NCBI RefSeq assembly: GCF_000281065.1
Contig: NZ_AKKK01000016.1
Span: 18,354-82,353 of the forward strand
Reading direction: 5' to 3'
From: Arthrobacter sp. M2012083
Lineage (GTDB): Bacteria > Actinomycetota > Actinomycetes > Actinomycetales > Micrococcaceae
Length of the DNA stretch: 64,000 bases
Positions 36,683 through 47,663 of this stretch are shown piece after piece. The notes below the pieces were generated by a model that had not been told where the DNA came from, did not search any database, and worked only from the letters and a program-made list of their open reading frames with translations. Positions within the stretch are counted from its first letter, which is position 1. Every line of letters starts with the position of its first letter. Made by a program: the position numbers and the translations under genes.

Positions 36683-37288
36683 ATGACGGGCAGCAATCCT
36701 ACTGCAAACACACCGCCTGGACCCCGCATCACTGTGGAGGTGCCCGTCCTTCGCGTCGGGGCTGCGCCTTCGGACTACGAGGGACTGAACCGCTTCGTCG
36801 ATTCCCTGCGCAAGCAGCAGGGATTGCATATGACCCTGCTGCATGTTGGCATTTTGGACGAACTGGGCAGGGACATCGTGGCCTGGACCAAAGGGTTGTC
36901 GCCGCCGGAGAGGGTACTTCCCGAGATCGCCAGTTGGTTGACGGAGTTGCCGGTAATGCAGGGCTTCTTGGGGAAGTCGGACAAACTGGTCCCTTTGGGC
37001 GGTGGGCGCCTTATGGGGCTGGAAGTGGACGTGCCTCAGGAGGTCCACGACTACCAGGCACTTTTGCTTCGAGGGCTTCACGTGCTTCTTGACGACCTCG
37101 GCCTCGACAACATCGACGACTTCATCTTGAGCTCAGCCGCACTTGGCTACAGATCTCCCCGGTGGTTGCCCCACATAGCCGTTGGCAAAGCCCGCACCAG
37201 GCATGAGCCGGCCGTGGAGATTGCGCCTGTGGCCCTGGAATTCGGCGACTCACGGATCCGTAACCGCGAGGCACTCCCATTGCCGTAA
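36683..37288 (+). CDS. 2H-phosphoesterase-like protein
   Basis: 201-aa protein. GLHMTLLHVGIL and, about 115 residues later, WLPHIAVGKAR are arranged like the two H-x-(T/S) motifs of 2H phosphoesterases, although the second is His-Ile-Ala, so the site may be altered. Start is ambiguous: CATAAT lies 7 nt before ATG 36683, suggesting a leaderless mRNA from there rather than from ATG 36674. Substrate unknown. Confidence 0.5.
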   Translation: MTGSNPTANTPPGPRITVEVPVLRVGAAPSDYEGLNRFVDSLRKQQGLHMTLLHVGILDELGRDIVAWTKGLSPPERVLPEIASWLTELPVMQGFLGKSDKLVPLGGGRLMGLEVDVPQEVHDYQALLLRGLHVLLDDLGLDNIDDFILSSAALGYRSPRWLPHIAVGKARTRHEPAVEIAPVALEFGDSRIRNREALPLP

Positions 37289-37372
37289 CCCACGGCTGCA
37301 CTGGCTGACGCAAGGGAAGTTCTACAGCCGGTAAAATAGGGTGTGTCTCCCGTTTTCGACCTGAGGACTTCC

Positions 37373-37834
37373 ATGCAGCCCCGCACCTTGTTCCGTACCG
37401 TTGCTTTTGCCGAGGCCGTGACATGGACGCTGCTGCTGATCGGACTGTTCCTGAAGTACGTCACGCGCACCACCGATGTGGGTGTAAGCATCGCCGGAGG
37501 CATCCACGGGTTCGTGTTCCTTTGCTACGCTGCGACGGCCGCATTCACGTGGATCAACCAGAAGTGGGCAACCCGTACCGGCCTCCTCGCCATCGCTTCA
37601 GCAGTGATCCCCTATGCCACCATCCCCATGGAGAAGTCCCTCGACCGCCGAGGCCTTCTTGCAGGTGGCTGGCGTTTGGCTGCCGGGGGAGAATCGCCTC
37701 AGGGTGGATTCGAGAAAGCCCAGGCTTGGGTCCTGCGGAACCCGATTCTTGCTGTTGTGGTGACTCTGGTGGCCGTGGGTGCAGTGTTTAGCTTCCTGCT
37801 GTTCATGGGCCCTCCCGGCACCTGGTTCTCCTAG
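37373..37834 (+). CDS. DUF3817 membrane protein
   Basis: 153-aa membrane protein: LFRTVAFAEAVTWTLLLIGLFLKYVTR and GIHGFVFLCYAATAAFTWI are DUF3817 hallmarks, with three or four membrane segments and a C-terminal helix ending FMGPPGTWFS. ATG 37373 follows GAGGAC by 5 nt. TAAAAT at 37332-37337 is a likely -10 box. Function unknown. Confidence 0.8.
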   Translation: MQPRTLFRTVAFAEAVTWTLLLIGLFLKYVTRTTDVGVSIAGGIHGFVFLCYAATAAFTWINQKWATRTGLLAIASAVIPYATIPMEKSLDRRGLLAGGWRLAAGGESPQGGFEKAQAWVLRNPILAVVVTLVAVGAVFSFLLFMGPPGTWFS

Positions 37835-37872
37835 GGTTTCGCCGAGAGGGCGGGTCCTCATTCCGTGTGCGG

Positions 37873-37958
37873 CCACCACCCACTTTGAATCCGCGAAGGA
37901 TCTAACACGCCGTCTGCGGGGTGTGTCGCTGGGATGCCGCCGTCAAAGTGGGTGGTGG
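37873..37958. repeat. Inverted repeat in the 37835-38148 gap
   Basis: CCACCACCCACTTTGA (37873-37888) is exactly complementary to 37943-37958, with a 54-nt loop that has smaller stems of its own. The gap lies between a plus-strand gene end and a minus-strand gene end, so this may be a bidirectional terminator. Nothing else recognisable lies in the gap. Confidence 0.5.
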
Positions 37959-38148
37959 AGGCACGGGCACGCACGAAATTTGACGCTGGCAGTCGGTTGG
38001 TTCCCCGACGCTGAGGGTCGGAATTCCCATAGACACCCCTGGCTGGCCTATGAGGGCTTCGTTGCCTTGTTGGAGGACATATAGCGTGATTCCCCGGAGG
38101 TTCAAGCTGTTCGGGCTCAAACGGATCATGTTGCCCGGGCCCGGGGTT

Positions 38149-39772
<1,624 letters not shown>

Positions 39773-39877
39773 GACAGGCTCCCCAGCAGCTGTTTGGCGG
39801 TGTGCCGGTCAGTCTAGGCGGGGGACGGGTAACCGTTCATGTCAGAAAACGCGGCCTGTGGATAAGTGCCTGCTGAA

Positions 39878-40255
39878 CTACCCCCGCAGCTTCTCCATAT
39901 CCCGGCGGTCCTTCTTGGTGGGCCGACCTGCGCCGCGGTCACGCTGGGGGAGTCCGAGCTTTGGAGCAACGGGACGCGGGGGAGTGTGGTCGGTGAAGCA
40001 GTGGGAAGCGGCTTCGGCACCCACACGCTTGGCGATGAGTCGCCGGACTTCGAGGATCCGTTCCCAGCCGGACTCGCGGACCCGGATGGTGTCGCCGATG
40101 ATCACGCTTTGCGACGCCTTAACGGGGTTTCCGTTGATGCGGATGTGCCCGGCACGGCATGCGGCGGTGGCGGCCGAGCGCGTCTTGTAGGCGCGGATCG
40201 CCCACAGCCAGGCGTCGACGCGGACACTTGCCGGGGATGATGACGGGATACTCAT
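39878..40255 (-). CDS. S4-domain RNA-binding protein, Hsp15-type
   Basis: 125-aa protein: VRVDAWLWAIRAYKTRSAATAACRAGHIRINGNPVKAS is an S4 domain as in Hsp15 (HslR), which binds 50S subunits carrying stalled peptidyl-tRNA. A basic C-terminal tail (GRPTKKDRRDMEKLRG) follows. ATG 40255 gives the usual length; the longer frame is unlikely. Monocistronic as far as can be seen. Confidence 0.85.
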   Translation of the reverse strand: MSIPSSSPASVRVDAWLWAIRAYKTRSAATAACRAGHIRINGNPVKASQSVIIGDTIRVRESGWERILEVRRLIAKRVGAEAASHCFTDHTPPRPVAPKLGLPQRDRGAGRPTKKDRRDMEKLRG

Positions 40256-40336
40256 GGTTGGGAAGAGTCTAACCGGGCCTCGCAAGACCCGCGAGAACGC
40301 CGGAAACGTGCGAGCCCCCGGGGAAGCCACCGAATA

Positions 40337-40373
40337 CGCCGGAACGCTCCGGCGATCACGCAGCGTTCCAGCG
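40337..40373. repeat. Palindrome (repeat family B, copy 2)
   Basis: CGCCGGAACGC (40337-40347) and GCGTTCCAGCG (40363-40373) are complementary at 10 of 11 positions; GCGATCTCGGCG follows. The same words occur in the opposite order at 22171-22238, pointing to a second dispersed palindrome family. Confidence 0.45.
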
Positions 40374-40402
40374 ATCTCGGCGGGGGCCGGAACCGAAAGA
40401 AC

Positions 40403-41506
40403 CTACCGCACCGTCACCTCAAGCACCTGCGCCATGTTGTTCCCGATGCCTTGGTAGTTCCACACTTGCTCGGTGGGCTGCAGCGCGCCCGACGTATCCA
40501 TCGCCCGGCACCGCAGAACGTGCTCGCCCGGGCTCGCGACCCACACCATGGACCACGAGCGCCAAGCAAAGTCGCCCAACGCCGGTTCCAGGTGCGCGGG
40601 CATCCATTCGCCGTCGATCCCCACCTCAACGCGCTCCACCTCGCCATGCCCGGACCACGCACGCCCGTGGAGCATCACGGGACCGGCATCCACCACGCGT
40701 CGCCGGGTGTAGAAGTCCGGGATCCCCGGCGGAATCATGAGGGAGCGGACGCGGATATGGCTCACGGGTATGCCTGGACCGTCAGGACCTTGAAGGTAGT
40801 GGTAGGCGACGGCCTGCTGGAAACCCATGAACCGAGACTTCACAGCCTCGATCGATGTCAACCACTTCACGCTCGCCATGCCATACCAACCGGGAACCAG
40901 CAGCCTGAGCGGGAACCCGTGCTGGATGGGCAAAGGGTTGCCGTTCATGGCGTAGACCAGCATGACTTCCGGATGCATCGCTTCTGCCACCGAAAGGCTG
41001 CGCGCGTAAGGCTCTTCGACGCCCCCTTGGATGCCGTTGTCGGCGCCGGTGAAAACAAGTTCGACGGCGTCACTCGCCAAACCTGCTTCCTCCAGCAAAG
41101 GCGCCAACGGAGTGCCGGTCCACTCGGCTGTGCCCACGGCACCTAGAACCCACGGTTGGCTGACGGGACGAGGTTGCAGAAGCGACCGGCCGTTGCCCGC
41201 GCACTCAAGGGTGACGGGCATAGTGACCGCGGGCCGGGCTTTGATGTCCTCAAGACTCAACTCAAGACTCCGATTAACGGCGCCACCCAGTTGTAATCGC
41301 CATGTCTCCGCGGAAACGTGTGGGATATCGAAGTGAATCAGCAGGTAGTGAAGGCCGGCCGGCGTAATGTCGTCGTGCAGGGCCTCCAGTGGCATGGAGT
41401 GATTCCGCCCGGAGAGCTGCAGTTCTTCGTGGGTCAGCGGACCTTGGGTCGGCTGACCGGGGTTGGCGGTTTTGGTTGCTCTTTGTTTGACGTGGTGCTT
41501 GGACAT
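40403..41506 (-). CDS. Sulfite-oxidase-family molybdopterin enzyme
   Basis: 367-aa oxidoreductase: VTMPVTLECAGNGRS contains the molybdenum-binding cysteine, LVYAMNGNPLPIQHGFPLRLLVPGWYGMASVKWL the cofactor-binding blocks, and a C-terminal dimerisation domain ends with WNYQGIGNN. No signal peptide or haem domain is seen, so it is probably cytoplasmic and needs a separate electron acceptor. ATG 41506 is preferred; codons further upstream lack family similarity. Physiological substrate (sulfite or other) not determinable. Confidence 0.87.
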   Translation of the reverse strand: MSKHHVKQRATKTANPGQPTQGPLTHEELQLSGRNHSMPLEALHDDITPAGLHYLLIHFDIPHVSAETWRLQLGGAVNRSLELSLEDIKARPAVTMPVTLECAGNGRSLLQPRPVSQPWVLGAVGTAEWTGTPLAPLLEEAGLASDAVELVFTGADNGIQGGVEEPYARSLSVAEAMHPEVMLVYAMNGNPLPIQHGFPLRLLVPGWYGMASVKWLTSIEAVKSRFMGFQQAVAYHYLQGPDGPGIPVSHIRVRSLMIPPGIPDFYTRRRVVDAGPVMLHGRAWSGHGEVERVEVGIDGEWMPAHLEPALGDFAWRSWSMVWVASPGEHVLRCRAMDTSGALQPTEQVWNYQGIGNNMAQVLEVTVR

Positions 41507-41599
41507 GGGACGGCGGCGTTCTACTGGAATCCAGACGCTGCGGAGTGCCGCAGCACTTAGGTCAAGGATCACGCCGCGGGCGAACCCGCGTCAATAGTT

Positions 41600-41662
41600 C
41601 GTTGTGTGGCCTGCTCTGCACGTCAACGCAAGCGCATAGGGTGCAAAGCGGGCCTCACAACG
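41600..41662. repeat. Intergenic palindrome (repeat family A, copy 2)
   Basis: CGTTGTGTGGCC (41600-41611) and GGCCTCACAACG (41651-41662) pair with one mismatch. The interior CTCTGCAC...GGTGCAAAGCG matches copy 1 at 20818-20886. It lies between two minus-strand genes and may end transcription of the aldo/keto reductase gene. Confidence 0.55.
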
Positions 41663-41670
41663 GAAGGAGG

Positions 41671-42705
41671 CTACCGGCGTCGTAGTTCCGGGTATTCGAG
41701 GTGGGGTGCAACCGTGCCGGCATCGCGCTCCAGGAAGTTCACGGCCGGGGCAACGATGTCGTCGATTTCGTCGAGGATCGCCTCGCTGAGCACCACATCT
41801 GCGGCCTTCAAGTAGTCGGTGAGGTGGTCCTCGGTTCGCGGTCCGATGACCACGCTGGTCACCGCCGGGTGGTTCAGGGCGAAGGCCACGGCGAGCTGTA
41901 TCAGGGTCAACCCATGGCGTGCCGCAAGCTGCGCGAGGGCGTCAGCGGCGTGCAGCTTGCCTTGGTTAAAGGGCGCGTTGACATCGAAACGGCCAGGAAC
42001 CGCAGCCGATCGCGAACTTTCCGGCTGTCCGCCGCCCACGCGATAACCGCCGGCCAGCCACCCGCCGTCGAGCGGTCCGTAACTCAAAACGCCGACGCCG
42101 TACTGCTGGGTGATGGGGAAAACGTCCCGTTCATTCGCGCGCACCAAGAGCGAATACGGAACCTGGTCCACCACAGGCGGCGTCAGGTGGTTGGTGTTCG
42201 CGATCCACTGGGCCTCCACGAGCTGGGCCGGGCTGAACACGGACGTGCCGTAGTACAGGATCTTGCCCTGCCGAATGAGGTCGTTGAGGGCTGTGATGGT
42301 CTCCAACAGATCAGTGTTGTAGTCCGGTCGGTGCGCTTGGTAAAGGTCGATCCTGTCCGTGTTCAGCCGCCGCAAGCTTTCCTCCACAGCCCGGACAATC
42401 CACCGGCGCGAGTTTCCCGCGTGCGCCGGGTTGGAGCCCATCTGGCCGTGGAACTTGGTGGCAAGGAAAACGTCGTCACGGCGGCTGTGAATGGCCTGGC
42501 CAACCACAGTTTCCGCCTCGCCCTGCGAATAGATGTCAGCGGTGTCAACGCTGGTGATACCGGCGTCGAGAGCGGCCTTGATGATGCGGATGCTCTCCGC
42601 TGGACCCGTGGGTGCGGCACCGGTGCCGAAGTTCAGGGTACCCAGCGTGAGGGGGCTGATCAGGGCGCCAGTGCGTCCAAGCGTTCGTAGCTCGTTGAGG
42701 CTCAT
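41671..42705 (-). CDS. Aldo/keto reductase
   Basis: 344-aa NADPH-type aldo/keto reductase: tetrad Asp and Tyr in SVDTADIYSQGEAE, Lys in LATKFHG, His in LYQAHRPD. It has the YCRP-like ILYYGTSVFSPAQLVEAQ and VVIGPRTEDHL blocks of the YajO/Tas group. ATG 42705 follows AGGAAG. Substrate unknown; the divergent neighbour is a flavin reductase. Confidence 0.87.
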   Translation of the reverse strand: MSLNELRTLGRTGALISPLTLGTLNFGTGAAPTGPAESIRIIKAALDAGITSVDTADIYSQGEAETVVGQAIHSRRDDVFLATKFHGQMGSNPAHAGNSRRWIVRAVEESLRRLNTDRIDLYQAHRPDYNTDLLETITALNDLIRQGKILYYGTSVFSPAQLVEAQWIANTNHLTPPVVDQVPYSLLVRANERDVFPITQQYGVGVLSYGPLDGGWLAGGYRVGGGQPESSRSAAVPGRFDVNAPFNQGKLHAADALAQLAARHGLTLIQLAVAFALNHPAVTSVVIGPRTEDHLTDYLKAADVVLSEAILDEIDDIVAPAVNFLERDAGTVAPHLEYPELRRR

Positions 42706-42985
42706 GTCGGCTTCCTGTGGTGGGAAAGTGCTGGTGTCCAAGCCGTGTATGCGGCCATGGACTGGATGTTCAATCGAGGCTACACACGGCCGCCGGAGGC
42801 ATAAACGCAAACGGTAGAAGTTCTTCGTTTTTCGTCTTGCGAGGTAATGGAAGCGGCCTTAATTCGCGATATTTCTTGACATGCGGCAACACAAATGTCT
42901 TTCAAATCAACAAATATTGCCGTTCTCCCACGCAGGTGAATCATGGGAAAGGAACTCAGGCTACGCACGATTAGGGGACAGCGGA

Positions 42986-43477
42986 ATGACACAGACCACA
43001 GTGGAAGAAACGGCGGCCATCAAGGCAGCATTTGCGCAGTTTCCGTCCGGAGTTGCTGCGTTCAGCGCGATGGTGGATTTCACGCCGGAGGCCCTTGTCG
43101 CATCGTCCTTCACGGTTGGCGTTTCACTGGAACCGCCGTTGGTGATGTTCGCTGTACAAAACTCCTCCACCACCTGGCCGAAACTCCGCCAGGCCCAGCG
43201 CTTGGGTGTTTCGGTGCTCGCCGAAGGTCAGGAAGCGGCGGCCCTCCAACTGGCCTCCAAGACGGGCGACCGTTTCGCCGGGCTGGACACCAGCGTTGGC
43301 GATTCAGGTGCAGTGCTGATCGACGGCGCGGTGCTTGGTTTCGAATGCGAAGTCATCTCCGAGACACCGGCCGGTGATCACGCGATTGTGGTTCTCGAGG
43401 TCAAAGCGACCACCATCAACCTCGAGTCCAAGCCTTTGATTTACCACGGTGCGACGTTCCGGCAGCTGGCAGCGTAG
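42986..43477 (+). CDS. Flavin reductase-domain protein
   Basis: 163-aa protein of the flavin reductase-like (HpaC/RutF) fold: AFAQFPSGVAAFSAMVDF, ALVASSFTVGVSLEPPLVMFAVQNSSTTWP, and a C-terminal LIYHGATFRQL. Binds FMN and supplies reduced flavin to a partner oxygenase, which is not encoded nearby. ATG 42986. The 280-bp gap upstream is noticeably AT-richer than its surroundings, with TTGACA near 42877 but no convincing -10 box. Confidence 0.85.
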   Translation: MTQTTVEETAAIKAAFAQFPSGVAAFSAMVDFTPEALVASSFTVGVSLEPPLVMFAVQNSSTTWPKLRQAQRLGVSVLAEGQEAAALQLASKTGDRFAGLDTSVGDSGAVLIDGAVLGFECEVISETPAGDHAIVVLEVKATTINLESKPLIYHGATFRQLAA

Positions 43478-43484
43478 GCGTCAG

Positions 43485-44354
43485 CTAGGAGTTGCGGCTG
43501 GCGCCGCTGAGCGAACCTTTTCGAATCGGGCTCGGAGACTTTCCACTCTTGGAAGTGTTCGGGCCTGGTTTCTTGGCCCCGTTACTTGAGCCAGGGCCCT
43601 TGGCCTCGCCCGACTGTGTCGGGCCGTTGTCCGGCCTCCTGGGCGGGAAGTCGGGACGCTTGGGAGCCGGAGTTTTGCCATTGGACGACGGCGTGGGGTC
43701 GTCAAGGTCGCGGACCGTCACCTTGATGGCGGGGGGCTGTTGGGCTTTGGCGCGCGCCGCCGCCCGTTCGTCTGCTTCTGCCACAGCATCCGCCCAATCC
43801 TTTGCGAGCACAGGCGGTTCCTTGGCTGCTGCAACGACTATGGGATGGTGGGCGGTCTGGTGTTCCACCACCGATTTCACCTCGGCCGGTTTGGGCAGGT
43901 TGCGGGGGTCGACTTTTGCCTTCCACGCGCCTTCCTTCAGCGTGGAAGAGGCTCCCGAGAGCCGCCGTCGAACATCTCCCATGAGGTCGCGCTTCGGCGC
44001 GGAAGCTGCGGCGGGAGCGGTAACCGGAGCCACCGCTGCGGGCGCGGAAACTGCAGCAGTTGCGGGGGCGGGAACGAAAGCAGGCTCCGGGGCGGAAGGC
44101 ACGGAATCGTCGGCGTCAACTGCCACGGGATCAGACACGTGCGCCGGATGCTGGGGGAGGTGAACGATGGGAGTGTGGTCCTTCTTGGGGAAAATCCCCA
44201 CCATCGCCAAGAGGATGATCGACAGTAGCCGTCCAATTCCGGCGACCACAAGAGTGATGATAATGATCAACCCGAGCCCCAGGAACATCAGGACCGCGAG
44301 TCCCAGTGTGCCCAAATACGTCAGATTGATGGCGAGTGTTGTCGGATCCTCCAC
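43485..44354 (-). CDS. Hypothetical membrane-anchored protein with long basic, proline-rich tail
   Basis: 289 aa from GTG 44354, which follows GGGGAGG by 5 nt. Residues ~8-48 (LAINLTYLGTLGLAVLMFLGLGLIIIITLVVAG and following) are one or two membrane helices. The rest is Ala/Pro-rich, then a Lys/Ser/Gly/Pro tail ending KSPSPIRKGSLSGASRNS, probably disordered and cytoplasmic. I do not recognise a family. Confidence 0.65.
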   Translation of the reverse strand: MEDPTTLAINLTYLGTLGLAVLMFLGLGLIIIITLVVAGIGRLLSIILLAMVGIFPKKDHTPIVHLPQHPAHVSDPVAVDADDSVPSAPEPAFVPAPATAAVSAPAAVAPVTAPAAASAPKRDLMGDVRRRLSGASSTLKEGAWKAKVDPRNLPKPAEVKSVVEHQTAHHPIVVAAAKEPPVLAKDWADAVAEADERAAARAKAQQPPAIKVTVRDLDDPTPSSNGKTPAPKRPDFPPRRPDNGPTQSGEAKGPGSSNGAKKPGPNTSKSGKSPSPIRKGSLSGASRNS

Positions 44355-44542
44355 GTTAGCCTCCCCTGGCCGTCGTTTTGTGATGCGCCCATTGCCCACC
44401 CAGCTTGCATATATAAGCCTAAGGTCCAGCACCGACGGAATCACGCCCCGCCCCACACTCTGGCGGGGTTGTTTCAAAGCTGTTATATGGCGTGGGAAAA
44501 TATGTTGCCCAGCTCTCATTTTTAGCCTCAGATTGGGACCTC

Positions 44543-44947
44543 GTGACCCCTGATTCAGCCCGACTCCGCAATGGCGCTTGCCCCTGTCTCTCCGGCGAGC
44601 AGTACGTCGATTGCTGCGGACGATTCCACCGCGGCGAGGCGGACGCACCCACAGCCGAGCAACTCATGCGCTCCAGGTATGCGGCCTTCGTGGTTCTTGA
44701 TGCAGGCTACCTCCTGCGCACCTGGCACGCCTCCACCCGTCCAACGTCCATGGACCTCGATCCGGACATGGAGTGGCGCAGGCTGGACATTGTTTCCACC
44801 TCGAATGGTGGCCCCTTGGACACGACGGGCACCGTGGAGTTCGCTGCGCACTACAGGCTCGACGGCGAACGCGGCGTCCAGCGCGAAATCAGCCGGTTCG
44901 TGCGGGAAAACAAGCGCTGGTTCTATGTGGACGGGGACGTACGCTAG
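44543..44947 (+). CDS. YchJ-family zinc-motif protein
   Basis: 134-aa protein of the UPF0225/YchJ type: CPCLSGEQYVDCCGRFH is the SEC-C-like zinc motif, followed by an NTF2-like domain (TAEQLMRSRYAAFVVLDAGYLLRTWH, WFYVDGDV). Start uncertain: GTG 44543 gives the usual length, while an in-frame GTG at 44492 exists. Convergent with the acyl-CoA dehydrogenase gene. Function unknown. Confidence 0.8.
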   Translation: MTPDSARLRNGACPCLSGEQYVDCCGRFHRGEADAPTAEQLMRSRYAAFVVLDAGYLLRTWHASTRPTSMDLDPDMEWRRLDIVSTSNGGPLDTTGTVEFAAHYRLDGERGVQREISRFVRENKRWFYVDGDVR

Positions 44948-44951
44948 CGTC

Positions 44952-46916
44952 TCACCGGTAGCTGCGGTGCAGGTTCTCCTTGGTTGAGGCGCCCGGCGAG
45001 GCATCTCCGATCCACGGGCCGGTCCCCTCGGACTGGTCCAGGACGCCGGCTTCCAACCAGGCATAGTCGCCGGCGAGGACCTTGCGCGAAAGGTCGTGAT
45101 CGCCGTCGTCAGTATTCCTCCACAGCTGATCGAAGTATTCGTCCACCCGCACACGCGCCTGCTCGCAGAATGCCTCGGCCAGCTCGTACGCTGTGGCGCC
45201 TTGTTCGGGGTGGGTCCGGAGCAGCATTTCGGCGCGTGAACAGCATGCGGCCATGGCGAACAGTTCAGCACCGATGTCTACGATCCTGCCCAGGAACGCC
45301 TGCTTGTGCTCAAGCTTGGCCTGCCACCTGCCCATGCCATAGAAGGTCTGCCGGGCAAGCCGGCGCGAGGACCTTTCAACGAAGCGCAGTTGCTTGCCCA
45401 AGCGCCCGAACTCAGCATAGGACCGCGGATCCATCCCGGCACCGGCCACGAGTTTGGGGAGCCATTTTGCGTAGAAGCCGGAGGCCCCGACGGCGGCCCT
45501 CGCCTTATCCTGCAGGCTCGCATCCGCTGAGGCGAGGTCGCCCGCGGCGGCAAGGTGGGCATCCACGGCTTCGCGGGCAATCAGGAGCTTCATGATTTCG
45601 CTGGAGCCCTCGAAGATCCGGTTGATGCGGAGGTCCCGGAGGAGTTGCTCGGCCGGTACTGCCCGTTCGCCGCGGGCTTCCAGGGAATCTGCGGTCTCGA
45701 AGCCCCGGCCTCCGCGGATCTGGACAAGTTCGTCGGCGATCCGGCAGCTCAGTTCAGTGGACCACAGCTTGGCAAGCGCGGCTTCGATGCGAACATCCTT
45801 TTGGCCGGCGTCAGCCATTTCGGCGGAGAGTTCGAACACGGCCTCCAAAGCGAAAGTGGTGGCGGCGATGAAGGCGATCTTCTTGCCCACGGCCTCGTGT
45901 TGGCCCACAGGCCGCCCCCACTGGGTCCGTGCGTTGGACCATTCGCGGGAGATTTTCAGGCTCCACTTTCCCGCAGCGACGCACAGGCCCGGGATGGAGA
46001 GCCGTCCGGTATTAAGTGTGGTGAGGGCGATCTTAAGGCCTTGGCCTTCGCGGCCGAGCCTGTTGGCCGCAGGGACGCGAACCTGGTGGAAGCGCGTCAC
46101 GCCGTTCTCGATGCCGCGCAGGCCCATGAAGGCGTTGCGGTTCTCCACGGTGATGCCGGGGGAGTTCATTTCCACGACGAAAGCGGAGATACCGCCCTTG
46201 TGCTCGGTGCCGTCAGTATCGGTGTGCGAAGGCACTCTGGCCATGACCACCACGAGTTCGGCGATCACGCCGTTGGTGGTCCACAGTTTCACGCCGTCCA
46301 GAAGATAGGACCCGCCGTCGTCGGACAGCACGGCAGTGGCGCCCATGCGCGCGGGGTCGCTGCCGACGTCGGGCTCTGTCAGGAGGAACGCGGTAATTGC
46401 GCCAGCGGCACAGCGCGGCAGGTATTCCTGCTTCTGCTCGGGCGTACCAAATTCTTTTACGGGTTCGGGGACGCCGATCGATTGGTGGGCGGAAATGAGG
46501 GCGCCGAGGCTCGGATGTACCGACCCCAGCAGGGCAAGTGCGCGGCCGTAATAGACCAGGGACAAGCCCAGTCCGCCATATTCACGGGGAATCTTCATGC
46601 CGAAAACACCCAGGTCCGCGAGCCCTTTCAGGTATTCGTCGGGAATCCTGGCATCGCGCTCGATGACACGGCCGGACATGGTTTTGGCGAATGTCACCAA
46701 GCGGGCCATGAAATCCTCGCCGCGCCGGACATCTTCAGGTCTGGCTTGCGGCCACGGGTGTATCAGGGTGAGGTCAAAGCTGCCCAGGTAGAGGCCCTTG
46801 GCGAAACTGGGCCGGTTCCATTCTGTTTCCCGGGCAGCCTCGGCAACGGCGCGGGCTTCTTCTGCGGTGGCATTGACGCTTGCTGCGGCGAGACTGTTGT
46901 CAGTGGCGGACGTCAT
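44952..46916 (-). CDS. Large acyl-CoA dehydrogenase (VLCAD-like)
   Basis: 654-aa flavoprotein that oxidises acyl-CoA to enoyl-CoA in fatty acid degradation. The usual ~400-aa ACAD core is present (KIPREYGGLGLSLVYYGRAL, TEPDVGSDPARM, QIRGGRGFETADSLEARGER, RINRIFEGSSEIMKLLIARE), with an extra ~200-residue helical C-terminal domain as in very-long-chain enzymes. No other beta-oxidation genes are adjacent. Confidence 0.92.
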   Translation of the reverse strand: MTSATDNSLAAASVNATAEEARAVAEAARETEWNRPSFAKGLYLGSFDLTLIHPWPQARPEDVRRGEDFMARLVTFAKTMSGRVIERDARIPDEYLKGLADLGVFGMKIPREYGGLGLSLVYYGRALALLGSVHPSLGALISAHQSIGVPEPVKEFGTPEQKQEYLPRCAAGAITAFLLTEPDVGSDPARMGATAVLSDDGGSYLLDGVKLWTTNGVIAELVVVMARVPSHTDTDGTEHKGGISAFVVEMNSPGITVENRNAFMGLRGIENGVTRFHQVRVPAANRLGREGQGLKIALTTLNTGRLSIPGLCVAAGKWSLKISREWSNARTQWGRPVGQHEAVGKKIAFIAATTFALEAVFELSAEMADAGQKDVRIEAALAKLWSTELSCRIADELVQIRGGRGFETADSLEARGERAVPAEQLLRDLRINRIFEGSSEIMKLLIAREAVDAHLAAAGDLASADASLQDKARAAVGASGFYAKWLPKLVAGAGMDPRSYAEFGRLGKQLRFVERSSRRLARQTFYGMGRWQAKLEHKQAFLGRIVDIGAELFAMAACCSRAEMLLRTHPEQGATAYELAEAFCEQARVRVDEYFDQLWRNTDDGDHDLSRKVLAGDYAWLEAGVLDQSEGTGPWIGDASPGASTKENLHRSYR

Positions 46917-46978
46917 GGGATAACTCCTCTAGCCGGTGGTGCCGGATGGAGCCAGGGTCCGCCGTGGGTGCGAACCCT

Positions 46979-47281
46979 TCAGCTGTCCCTCAATGCTACC
47001 CGCGAGTAGCTACCGGTGCTAGGGGAAACCTGGGGCTGGAATTCGGCGGGAATTTCCACTTGTCCGGCGTGGTGAACCACGCGATCCCATGCAAAGTTAA
47101 TGCCGTGGACCAGGCCGCCCAGCACCGCCTTAACGGCGTACCAGGCAATGCCCATTGCTCCGATAAGAATAATTGTTGCCATGGCTGCTGCGGCGATAAA
47201 GGCCACCAGAATTGCAGCGAAAACCAGCGTTCCAATGAATACGTAAGTGGCTGTTTCAAGCGCAGTGAAGTCGAAATTCAT
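46979..47281 (-). CDS. Small hypothetical membrane protein
   Basis: 100-aa protein with two hydrophobic helices (TYVFIGTLVFAAILVAFIAAAAMATIILIGAMGIAWYAV) and a polar C-terminal tail. ATG 47281 follows GGGGGG. Unrecognised. Longer upstream codons are not supported. The 382-bp gap to jetA upstream holds a 24-bp tandem duplication. Confidence 0.65.
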   Translation of the reverse strand: MNFDFTALETATYVFIGTLVFAAILVAFIAAAAMATIILIGAMGIAWYAVKAVLGGLVHGINFAWDRVVHHAGQVEIPAEFQPQVSPSTGSYSRVALRDS

Positions 47282-47470
47282 GGTTCCCCCCGGGGCGACG
47301 GTGCGTGGGTTGACGCGGCGTGGCTGCGTCGATGCTCTGACACTAGGGGCGGACGAACGTTCCGGCCAGAGCAGAAACGCGTCGTGACGGCGTTGATATG
47401 GGATCGAAATCATACCGGGCGGTAGGTTACGGATTGGTTGCGGCGGGCAAGCTTCCGACGCGACGTGGGC

Positions 47471-47516
47471 GGGCACGACGACGGACCTTGGGGTGGGCAC
47501 GACGACGGACCTTGGG
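47471..47516. repeat. 24-bp tandem duplication upstream of jetA
   Basis: A 22-bp identical block beginning GGGCACGACGACGG occurs at 47471 and 47495, a 24-bp period. The rest of 47282-47663 is GC-rich, and no certain promoter could be placed. Confidence 0.55.
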
Positions 47517-47663
47517 CGGGTTCGCCGTCGGCTCTTTGGCCGCCGGCCGACCCGACAGTCGCCAGCGGTGGGCCCGTCGATGGCCCCCGCGACGCTCTGC
47601 GTTAACCTTGTACGGGGCAGTTTTCGCTGCCAGCCAGGTTTCGCAGCAGCTGAAGGAGAGTAG

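Noticed and set aside
45555..47009. 484-codon plus-strand frame opposite the acyl-CoA dehydrogenase
   Set aside because: Antisense shadow of a gene with clear ACAD motifs.
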